Source: Elizabethkingia occulta
GTDB lineage: Bacteria; Bacteroidota; Bacteroidia; Flavobacteriales; Weeksellaceae
NCBI RefSeq assembly: GCF_002023715.1
Contig: NZ_MAHX01000007.1
Location: 186,001-250,000 of the forward strand
DNA length: 64,000 nt
Direction of reading: 5' to 3'
Both the position numbers and the translations under genes were made by a program. A model generated the notes under the pieces. The model saw nothing but the letters and a program-made list of their open reading frames with translations. It ran no database searches and had not been told where the DNA came from. Below, one piece after another: positions 43,294 to 50,557 of the stretch. The stretch's first letter is position 1, and every line of letters begins with the position of its first letter.

Positions 43294-43326
43294 GTGAATT
43301 TTTAAAGTTTATTTTTTATGATATAA

Positions 43327-44646
43327 CTAAGTAAACCACAGCTCGAAAACACTGCCCTGTTGTTGTTTACGGAAATTAATGTAACCATTATGAGCTTCCA
43401 TAATGCTTTTGGTTAGGGTAAGTCCAATACCGGAGCCACTATTTCTCGTGGTGAAGAAGGGCAAAAATATTTTATCCGATATCTGCTCACTGATACCAAT
43501 ACCATTGTCTTCCACCTGAATAACAGTTCTGGTATTCTGTTGGTCGGTGGATATTCTTATTTTTTTGTTTTCCAGATCTTCTACAGCATGCAGGGCATTT
43601 GTAAGTAGGTTGATAAGACTTCGTTCCAGCATTTTTTCATCGGCCATTATCATATAGTCTTTGATGCTGGTGGTAAGTGTGATGTTTTTATTCTGAAACT
43701 CGCTTTCCATCAGTCTCAGCACTTTTTCTATAACAGGTCTGATGGATATTTTCTGAAGTTTAGGTTTAGGAAGCTCTGCAACCTGTCGGTAGTTGTTTAT
43801 AAAGTTGAGTAGTTGCTCGGACTTGTTATTCACAATCTTGAGACTCTCTTTTATTTCTTCCTGATCGTCTCCGGAAATTTCTTCCTGATCGGTGATGTAC
43901 TCCATATTCCGTATCAGGCTGTTGATAGGAGTCAGGGTATTGAGTAATTCATGGGAAATAACTTTCATCAGGTTATTCCATGCCATCTTTTCTTTCCGTT
44001 CTATAATCTTTTGTACCGATTCCAGAGAGATAATACAAAAATCTTCGCGTGGCGTTTCCAGTCGGGTTGTCCGTATAGAGTATGTCTGAAAACCTGACTG
44101 GTTGATGGAAACTTCCATAAAATCCTGACTTTCTCTGTAACCAGTATCTTTTATAAGACTGAAAAACTCCGGACTCTTTTCCTCATATAAACTCCATCTG
44201 TTGTATTTCGGAACTTTCAGAATTTCAATAAACTTTGGATTAGAGTAGAATACTTCCCAGTCATTAGCATCCTCTTTTAATATCATGATACCTATATCAA
44301 GCTGATTCAGGATATTTTCGTACAGAACCTTGAACGACAATACATCGGTGTTTTTCTCTTTTTCCTGATAGTAAAGGTCAACAGCTTTTTGCTTTAACGG
44401 ATCATGTTGTTTTTTGTCCGGGAATAAAGAAAAATCTTTATGGTGAATTGCCTGCAGAATCTGTTCCGTTTCTCTTCCGGATTGTTGGGCATTGCGGATA
44501 TTCAAGATAATCATGAAAGCCGAAAGAAAAAGAAAAAGCAATGCTGTAATCCATTTTTCCGACTCATAACAATCAAAAGCCAATATGCCAAAGACAAGAC
44601 CCAGCAATAAAATCGCTATCTGAATAATATAGAATTTTGTTTTCAT
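43327..44646 (-). CDS. Sensor histidine kinase (NtrB-like)
   Basis: A 439-aa membrane kinase. Two N-terminal helices (about 7-24 and 32-50), a linker and a PAS-like domain (about 105-205, FKVLYENILNQLDIGIMILKEDANDWEVFYSNPKFIEIL) precede the H-box WNNLMKVISHELLNTLTPINSLI (His about 232) and the ATPase boxes N (LINLLTNALHAVED), G1 (VEDNGIGI) and G2 (GSGIGLTLTKSIMEAHNG). There is almost no periplasmic loop (about 8 residues), so it likely senses a membrane or cytosolic signal. The start overlaps the regulator stop (ATGA). Confidence 0.93.
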   Translation of the reverse strand: MKTKFYIIQIAILLLGLVFGILAFDCYESEKWITALLFLFLSAFMIILNIRNAQQSGRETEQILQAIHHKDFSLFPDKKQHDPLKQKAVDLYYQEKEKNTDVLSFKVLYENILNQLDIGIMILKEDANDWEVFYSNPKFIEILKVPKYNRWSLYEEKSPEFFSLIKDTGYRESQDFMEVSINQSGFQTYSIRTTRLETPREDFCIISLESVQKIIERKEKMAWNNLMKVISHELLNTLTPINSLIRNMEYITDQEEISGDDQEEIKESLKIVNNKSEQLLNFINNYRQVAELPKPKLQKISIRPVIEKVLRLMESEFQNKNITLTTSIKDYMIMADEKMLERSLINLLTNALHAVEDLENKKIRISTDQQNTRTVIQVEDNGIGISEQISDKIFLPFFTTRNSGSGIGLTLTKSIMEAHNGYINFRKQQQGSVFELWFT

Positions 44647-45992
44647 CAGATACCGAATTTTTCCATTCTGCGGTATAGTGCTGCACGCGAAAGTCCCAAA
44701 TCTTCTGCCGCAGAAGATATATTGCCCTGATGTTTTTTCAAGGCTTTTTTAATCAGGATTTCTTCCATTTCTTCAATATTCAGTACATCCGGTAATCCCT
44801 GTGATGAATTTTCCATAGGTTTGGGCAGGGAAAGCTGTAATATTCCGTGATCGGAAAGGATTACACTTCTTTCCATAGCATGTTCCAGCTCTCGGATATT
44901 ACCCGGCCAGTTATAGCTGCATAATTCTTTTATATCTCCTTCGGAAAGCGATAAGGTTTTGTGGTATTTGTACTGGTATTTCGCTAAGAAGTATTGTGCA
45001 AACAAAGGCATGTCTTCCAAACGTTCCCGTAAAGGCGGGATGGTAATTTCTACGGTATTGATTCTGAAATAAAGGTCCTTTCTGAACAAAAATTCGCTTA
45101 CTTTCTGCTGAAGATTTTCATTGGTTGCAAAAATAAAACGGACATCCATTTGTCGCTCCCTGGTTTCCCCAATACGGGATAATTTTTTATTCTGAATAAG
45201 GGTAAGGAGCTTAGCCTGGAGATGAAGCGGTAAATTTCCGATTTCATCCAGAAAAACAGTGCCGCCCTGTGCATTTTCTATTTTTCCTGCAGTGTCTGCA
45301 ATTGCATCTGTAAAAGCACCTTTTTTATAGCCAAAGAGTTCTGCTTCAAAAAGACCTTCGGGAAGGCTTCCCAGGTCGATATGTACAAAAGGTTCTTTGC
45401 TGCGTGGAGATTTTCTGTGGACTTGTTCAGCCAGAACATATTTTCCGGTACCATTCTCTCCCAATAACAAAACATTGGCATCGGTAGGTGCAATTTTGTC
45501 TATAGTATGAAGAATATGCTGTACCGCACCCGAATTACTTTCCAGAATATAATTCTGGTCACTTTGCTGAATGCTTTCCCACTGATGAAGCTTTTTGTTT
45601 TTGCGCGAAACATCTACAGCAAGATTAACCGAAGCATAGAGTTTTTCATTATTCCAGGGTTTCAGGATAAAGTCCGAAGCTCCTAATTTTAATGCTTCTA
45701 CCGCTAGCTCTACTTCTCCATAAGCTGTCATTAATATAATAGGAATATCAGGAGAGACTTCCTTAACCTCGTTCATCCAGTATAATCCGTCCTGTCCGTT
45801 TTCGAAGCCTTTCCGGAAATTCATATCCAGAAGTATAACATCGAAGACTTCTTCCGTAAGTGCGGGGAGAATTTTCTTTGGATTATTAATTGTTTTTACA
45901 TCGGTAAAAAATTTTTTCAGCCACACTTTTGCAGAGAAAAGAATGTCTTCATCATCGTCAACAATTAATATTTTGGCTGTTTTCTTTCGCAT
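44646..45992 (-). CDS. NtrC-family sigma-54-dependent response regulator
   Basis: A 448-aa regulator: receiver domain with acidic pocket DDDED and phosphoacceptor Asp56 (VILLDMNF), AAA+ domain with Walker A GENGTGKYVLAEQVH, the sigma-54 contact loop as GAFTDA (not the classical GAFTGA), GGTVFLDEIGNLPL, RFIFATN, PPLRERLEDMPL and NWPGNIREL, and a C-terminal Fis-type helix-turn-helix (GNISSAAEDLGLSRAALYRRMEKFGI). It activates sigma-54 promoters when phosphorylated by the adjacent kinase. It diverges from the HlyD-permease operon with two palindromes in between. GAFTDA is common in Bacteroidota relatives. Confidence 0.93.
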   Translation of the reverse strand: MRKKTAKILIVDDDEDILFSAKVWLKKFFTDVKTINNPKKILPALTEEVFDVILLDMNFRKGFENGQDGLYWMNEVKEVSPDIPIILMTAYGEVELAVEALKLGASDFILKPWNNEKLYASVNLAVDVSRKNKKLHQWESIQQSDQNYILESNSGAVQHILHTIDKIAPTDANVLLLGENGTGKYVLAEQVHRKSPRSKEPFVHIDLGSLPEGLFEAELFGYKKGAFTDAIADTAGKIENAQGGTVFLDEIGNLPLHLQAKLLTLIQNKKLSRIGETRERQMDVRFIFATNENLQQKVSEFLFRKDLYFRINTVEITIPPLRERLEDMPLFAQYFLAKYQYKYHKTLSLSEGDIKELCSYNWPGNIRELEHAMERSVILSDHGILQLSLPKPMENSSQGLPDVLNIEEMEEILIKKALKKHQGNISSAAEDLGLSRAALYRRMEKFGI

Positions 45993-45994
45993 GG

Positions 45995-46033
45995 GTGTTC
46001 AGTTTTGTACACTTAGTGTTCGATTTCGGACAC
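45995..46033. promoter_or_regulatory. Two 18-bp palindromic operators (NtrC-type upstream sites)
   Basis: GTGTTCAGTTTTGTACAC (45995-46012) and GTGTTCGATTTCGGACAC (46016-46033) share the form GTGTTC-N6-G-T/G-ACAC. Their centres are 21 bp apart, two helical turns, as for paired enhancer sites of NtrC-family activators. They begin 2 nt upstream of the regulator ATG and lie about 107-145 nt before the HlyD start. Confidence 0.72.
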
Positions 46034-46096
46034 TTTTATTTTGACTTAAAATCTTTACTGTTTAATTTTCAGACTTTTACCGACAGATTCTTTTTG

Positions 46097-46111
46097 TGGC
46101 ATATTTGTCGT
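46097..46111 (+). promoter_or_regulatory. Weak sigma-54-like promoter of the export operon
   Basis: TGGCA at 46097-46101 fits the -24 element. The expected -12 GC, 10 nt after GG, reads GT. It is about 63 bp after the second palindrome. Only a partial match, so tentative. Confidence 0.35.
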
Positions 46112-46139
46112 GTATATTATTGAAAATCAAATAGCTGTA

Positions 46140-47384
46140 ATGGATACGAAAATAGAGAAAAAAAGATCTAAACTCAAAATTATTCTTTTAGCACTTGCCG
46201 GAGTGGTGATTCTGGGATTATTTCTGGGATATTTTTTTCGTCAGAAAAAAACTTTTAATGTAAAAGCAGAAGATTTACAGGTAGAAAAAGTGACCAAAGG
46301 GAAGTTTGAAGATATGATGATGATTACAGCGCAAACGCAGTCATTAAACTCTTCCTTGGTAAATGTAATGGAAGGCGGAGCTGTAAAAGAAATCTTTGCA
46401 GAGGATGGGAAAATGGTAACAAAAGGAGAACCTTTGGCGAGGGTGTATAATCCGAATACTGAATTCAATTTTATGAGCCAGGAAACAGGAATTATGCAGC
46501 AGATCAGCCAGATGAGAAATACCTTATTAGAACTTAAAAATCAGGAATTCACACAGGATAAAGAGATACTTCAGGCACAGAATGATTATAATACAGCACA
46601 GCAGAATTACAATCTGCAAAAAAGATTATATGATGCGGAAATAGGTAAGAAAACGGATTATGAAATGGCACGTCAGAATCTGGCTTATCAACAAAAAAGA
46701 AAACAAATCGTAGAACAGAGTATTGTGAATGAAAAACATTCCCGCGCTTCGCAGATTGCTGCAGTTAATAATTCTATTGCACAAATGGAAAAAAGCCTGG
46801 ATGTACTGAGAAATAATAAAAATAATTTTCTCATCATGTCTCCGGCTACAGGGCGCTTGTCTTCCTTTAGTATTTCATTGGGGCAAAGCCTTACTACCGG
46901 ACAAAGTATTGGAAAGGTAGATTTGATGGGGGGCTATAAGCTGGTTGCTAAAATCGATGAATACTATATCAATAAACTGCATGCAGGGATCAAAGGAACA
47001 TTGGAAAGCAACGGTAAGGAATATAATGTTATTGTATCCAAAGTATTGCCGGAAGTCGTACAGGGGCAGTTCTCCGCGGAACTTAATTTTGCGGAGAATA
47101 ACAAACCGGATGATCTGAAAATAGGAATGACTTTCGGAGTGAAGCTGAAGCTTTCTGCGGATACACAGAGTTTGATGATTCCTAAAGGAAACTTCTTTAA
47201 AGATACCAACGGAAAATGGATTTTTGTTGCAGAAAAGGGAAAAGCTGTACGCAAGAACATCAGTCTGGGAAGAGAGAATCCATTGTATTATGAAGTTTTA
47301 TCAGGACTAAAAGAAGGAGAGCAGGTCATTGTATCAGATTACTCGGATTACAAAAAATATGAAATACTAGATATTAAAAACTAA
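46140..47384 (+). CDS. HlyD/MacA-like periplasmic adaptor
   Basis: A 414-aa membrane-fusion protein: cytosolic basic N-terminus, one membrane helix (about 12-35), half-lipoyl domains around a long coiled-coil hairpin (about 115-225, rich in Q, N and E), then a beta-barrel region (MGGYKLVAKIDEYYINKLHAGIKGTLESNGKEYNVIVSKVLPEV) and a membrane-proximal end (VAEKGKAVRKNISLGREN). It bridges inner-membrane ABC permeases to an outer-membrane TolC-like channel, which is not in the window. I start it at ATG 46140 (MDTKIEKK). It is the first gene of the operon, with 1 nt to the next. Confidence 0.92.
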   Translation: MDTKIEKKRSKLKIILLALAGVVILGLFLGYFFRQKKTFNVKAEDLQVEKVTKGKFEDMMMITAQTQSLNSSLVNVMEGGAVKEIFAEDGKMVTKGEPLARVYNPNTEFNFMSQETGIMQQISQMRNTLLELKNQEFTQDKEILQAQNDYNTAQQNYNLQKRLYDAEIGKKTDYEMARQNLAYQQKRKQIVEQSIVNEKHSRASQIAAVNNSIAQMEKSLDVLRNNKNNFLIMSPATGRLSSFSISLGQSLTTGQSIGKVDLMGGYKLVAKIDEYYINKLHAGIKGTLESNGKEYNVIVSKVLPEVVQGQFSAELNFAENNKPDDLKIGMTFGVKLKLSADTQSLMIPKGNFFKDTNGKWIFVAEKGKAVRKNISLGRENPLYYEVLSGLKEGEQVIVSDYSDYKKYEILDIKN

Positions 47385-47385
47385 C

Positions 47386-48798
47386 ATGAAAACTCAAATA
47401 AACAAATATTTTTTAATAGCTGCTTTTGCCGGAACTCAGGTTTTTGGTCAACAGAAAATAGAGCCTTATGTAGATGAAAGAGTAGAGCTTATGAGTACTT
47501 TATTCCGACTTATAGAAGCCAAAGAATATTCTGACAGAAATAATGAGCTATATGTTCAGGATATGGAAAAATATTTTGCTCCGGTGAAAATAGATCCGTT
47601 TTTGTCAACTCTAAAAAATATAAGAAACGAAAACGGTATAGGCTACGATGCTGTAATGTCTATGGCAGTGCATCTGAAGATAAAAGATCAAAAAATTAGT
47701 CTGGTAAAGGAAAGAAGTAATACTGTAGAGAAAAGATGGAAAACGGTAGATCTTCCCGTATTTTTGAAAGGATTGAACAGTTTTTACAAAAACAGTAAAT
47801 ATCATCAGTTTTTCCAATCTCATCAGGCCGATTATAAACAGGCAGCTAAAGCATATTCGGATTCAGTTTTAACGAGGTTTCAGCAGGACTGGTATGTGAA
47901 ATTTTATGGTAAAGAGCCCAACGAGGATTACAAAATAGTATTAGGCTATGGAAACGGTGGCGGAAATTATGGACCCAGGGTATCACCTGAAAAGGGAAAA
48001 GATATCGTATATGCTATTGTAAGCGGGGGTAAGTTTACTGGAAGAACTGTAAGCTTTTCCAGTAATTACGCACCTACTTTAATTCATGAATTCAATCATT
48101 CCTTTGTAAACTATATTTTAGAGACTAAAGATTATAAAAATCAGTTGCAGGATGCAGGAGAGAAAATTCTAAAAGAATTTAAAAAGCCAATGGCAGATCA
48201 GGCTTACAGTTCATGGGAAACTATCATTAATGAATCTATTGTAAGGGCAGCTGTTCTGGTTTATATGAAGGAGAATAATTTTTCTCAGATTGAAATTGAC
48301 AATGAAATGAAAGAGCAGATTTCCAGAAGTTTTATATGGACACCAGATTTAGTAAAGCTTTTAGAGGAATATCAGGCTAGCAGAAAACAATATCCTGATT
48401 TGGAAGCTTTCTATCCGCGTATTGTTTCTTTTTTTCAGAATACAGCAAAAGATATGGACAAGGTTCTGAGTGATTTTACGGCAAAAAGACCTAAAGTAAA
48501 ATCATTAAGTCCCGATATTAATGGAAAAAGTGATGTAGATACCTCAATAAAAGAGTTTGTTGTAGAATTTAACCAACCACTTTCAGGCAGAGGATTATCT
48601 ATACATTGGGGAGAATTAGGACGGGATGCTGTGCCCATTAGTGCAAGATCAGTTTATATTAATAATAACAAAGGACTAAAAATTCCGGTAGATTTAAAAC
48701 CCAATAAAGAATATGAGTTTATTCTGGTGGGGGGGAATTTTGAATCTGTAGAAGGATATCCATTGCAGGACTACACCATAAAATTTAAAACTAAATAA
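47386..48798 (+). CDS. DUF4932 protein, putative zinc metalloprotease
   Basis: A 470-aa exported protein (signal peptide about 1-21, ending FGQQ). The DUF4932 region carries HEFNHSFVNY (His about 233), a variant zincin HExxH motif, and a downstream glutamate in ETIINESIVRAAVL that could be the third ligand. The last 110 residues form an Ig-like domain (VDTSIKEFVVEFNQPLSGRG). It begins 1 nt after the adaptor stop. A periplasmic peptidase co-expressed with an exporter could mature or degrade exported peptides; this is inference, and activity is unproven for the family. Confidence 0.8.
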   Translation: MKTQINKYFLIAAFAGTQVFGQQKIEPYVDERVELMSTLFRLIEAKEYSDRNNELYVQDMEKYFAPVKIDPFLSTLKNIRNENGIGYDAVMSMAVHLKIKDQKISLVKERSNTVEKRWKTVDLPVFLKGLNSFYKNSKYHQFFQSHQADYKQAAKAYSDSVLTRFQQDWYVKFYGKEPNEDYKIVLGYGNGGGNYGPRVSPEKGKDIVYAIVSGGKFTGRTVSFSSNYAPTLIHEFNHSFVNYILETKDYKNQLQDAGEKILKEFKKPMADQAYSSWETIINESIVRAAVLVYMKENNFSQIEIDNEMKEQISRSFIWTPDLVKLLEEYQASRKQYPDLEAFYPRIVSFFQNTAKDMDKVLSDFTAKRPKVKSLSPDINGKSDVDTSIKEFVVEFNQPLSGRGLSIHWGELGRDAVPISARSVYINNNKGLKIPVDLKPNKEYEFILVGGNFESVEGYPLQDYTIKFKTK

Positions 48799-48808
48799 AA
48801 ATAATAAT

Positions 48809-49630
48809 ATGAAAAAGATTCTTTTACCTTTAGTGATCGCAGGCAGTATCGTGACATCCTGTGTTATTGTAAAAGCGAGTGATGATGGCTATACCAGTAG
48901 AAACTCTTCACTCATAGGACAGAGTATCGAAAGTGGTGTATCAGAAACAAAAACTTTTAATGTACAGAACTTCAGTGGTGTAAAAACATCACAAGCTATA
49001 AAAGTTGAAATCGTAAAGTCGGATATTGAAAAAGCGGTGGTTACCAGTAATTATATGGAATATGTACGTGTAGAAAACAGAGGGGGCGTACTAGCTGTTT
49101 TTTATGAGATTCCAAGAGGACATAATGGACTTAGAAATGCCAATACAACAGTTATTGTCTATGCGAAAAATCTTAGTGATCTTAAAGCGAGCAGCGCTGG
49201 TAAAATTGTAGTAAAAGATCAGTTCAGTACTTCTACACTTAATGTGGACGTTTCCAGTGCCGGAAAAATACAATACGAGAATATTAAAGCAGGCCGCCTG
49301 AATCTGGGACTTAGTAGTGCTGCTACTTTTACAGGAAGTGCAGATGTCCAGTCTGTGAATGCAGATATTTCGAGTGCTTCTACGGTCAATATCAATGGTA
49401 AAGCAAATGAGGTAAAAATTGATGCTTCAAGCTCTGCAGACTTTAACGGATCGGATCTTAGAGGTGGTACTGTAAAGGCACAAGCTTCATCCGCGGGTAA
49501 AATAAAAATAGGAGTAATAGATGAGCTTACAGCCACTGCATCTTCGGGAGCAAAAATTTACTATAAAAGTCCATCCGGTATAAGACTCAATGCAAGTAAA
49601 AGCTCCGGAGGAAAAGTGGAAACATTATAA
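48809..49630 (+). CDS. Head-GIN domain (DUF2807) lipoprotein
   Basis: A 273-aa lipoprotein (lipobox VTSC, Cys18). After a linker, the DUF2807 auto-transporter-like adhesin head (about 48-255) forms repeated short strands with many Ser/Ala/Gly (DLKASSAGKIVVKD, LNVDVSSAGKIQYENI, LNLGLSSAATFTGS, VNADISSASTVNINGKA), suggesting a beta-helix. Such proteins are common beside GIN genes and MacB-type transporters in Bacteroidota; the role is unknown. It lies between the DUF4932 gene (10 nt) and the ATPase gene (65 nt). Confidence 0.87.
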   Translation: MKKILLPLVIAGSIVTSCVIVKASDDGYTSRNSSLIGQSIESGVSETKTFNVQNFSGVKTSQAIKVEIVKSDIEKAVVTSNYMEYVRVENRGGVLAVFYEIPRGHNGLRNANTTVIVYAKNLSDLKASSAGKIVVKDQFSTSTLNVDVSSAGKIQYENIKAGRLNLGLSSAATFTGSADVQSVNADISSASTVNINGKANEVKIDASSSADFNGSDLRGGTVKAQASSAGKIKIGVIDELTATASSGAKIYYKSPSGIRLNASKSSGGKVETL

Positions 49631-49695
49631 TCAATACCAATCTCAGATCTTAAATTGAAAACACATAACTAATAATCTTAAATATTAATCTTATT

Positions 49696-50430
49696 ATGAT
49701 AACAATAGAAAAATTATCCAAAGTATACCGAACAGAAGACGTACAGACTACGGCACTTAATCAGGTAGATCTCAATATTAAAAAAGGAGAATTTCTGGCT
49801 ATTATGGGACCTTCAGGGTGTGGCAAATCTACTTTACTTAATATTCTGGGTTTACTGGATTTTTCTACTTCAGGATCTTACAGGTTCAATGATTTGGAAA
49901 CAACAAGTTTATCTGAAAGAAAAAAATCAGATGTTAGAAAGCAAAATATAGGATTCATCTTTCAGAACTTTAATTTGATTGATGAACTAACGGTTTATGA
50001 AAATATTGAATTGCCATTGATCTATAATGGAGTTTCTTCTTCTGAAAGAAAGAAGAGAGTAGAAGAGATTATGGAGAAAATAAACATCAGACACCGTGCA
50101 AAACATTATCCGCAGCAACTTTCCGGAGGGCAGCAGCAAAGAGTAGCTGTAGCAAGAGCTCTGGTTACCAGACCCAAACTGATCCTTGCAGATGAGCCAA
50201 CAGGAAATCTGGATAGTACCAACGGAAACGAGGTAATGAATCTTTTAGCTGAGCTTCACCGCGAGGGATCAACTATTGTAATGGTGACTCACTCGTCTTA
50301 CGATGCAAGCTTCTCTTCCCGTATTGTCAATATGAAAGACGGCGAAATCTTTAATGAAGAGCATACGACAAAAAGAACAGATGTTTTCGATAAAGCACAG
50401 CCAGGAGATTATGCTGTAACCGGAGAATAG
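49696..50430 (+). CDS. ABC transporter ATPase, MacB/LolD type
   Basis: A 244-aa ATPase with Walker A GPSGCGKST (38-46), Q-loop FIFQNFNLI, signature LSGGQQQRVAVARAL (about 142-156), Walker B LILADEPTGNLDS (about 161-173) and switch His in MVTHSSYD. Sequence and length match the MacB/LolD/FtsE class that powers FtsX-type permeases by mechanotransmission. It is the only ATPase gene in the window, while at least six permease genes follow. Its C-terminal tail after about residue 222 (TTKRTDVFDKAQPGDYAVTGE) is extra to the core. Confidence 0.94.
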   Translation: MITIEKLSKVYRTEDVQTTALNQVDLNIKKGEFLAIMGPSGCGKSTLLNILGLLDFSTSGSYRFNDLETTSLSERKKSDVRKQNIGFIFQNFNLIDELTVYENIELPLIYNGVSSSERKKRVEEIMEKINIRHRAKHYPQQLSGGQQQRVAVARALVTRPKLILADEPTGNLDSTNGNEVMNLLAELHREGSTIVMVTHSSYDASFSSRIVNMKDGEIFNEEHTTKRTDVFDKAQPGDYAVTGE

Positions 50431-50557
50431 TATTAAGTACGAAAATTGAAGTTAGAAATTAGAGGGTAGAAGTTAGATAATTCACTATTTACTATTCATC
50501 AGATTCATTCATTGAACCATTCACCAAATTACCTATCAACTAATAAATCATAAGACC
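50431..50557 (+). repeat. Spacer 1 between ATPase and permease 1
   Basis: Gene-free 127 nt with AGTACGAAAATTGAAGTTAG, AGAAATTAGAGGGTAGAAGTTAG and CTATTTACTATTCATC units. It is the most divergent member of the spacer family that recurs after every permease. No terminator is visible. Confidence 0.6.
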
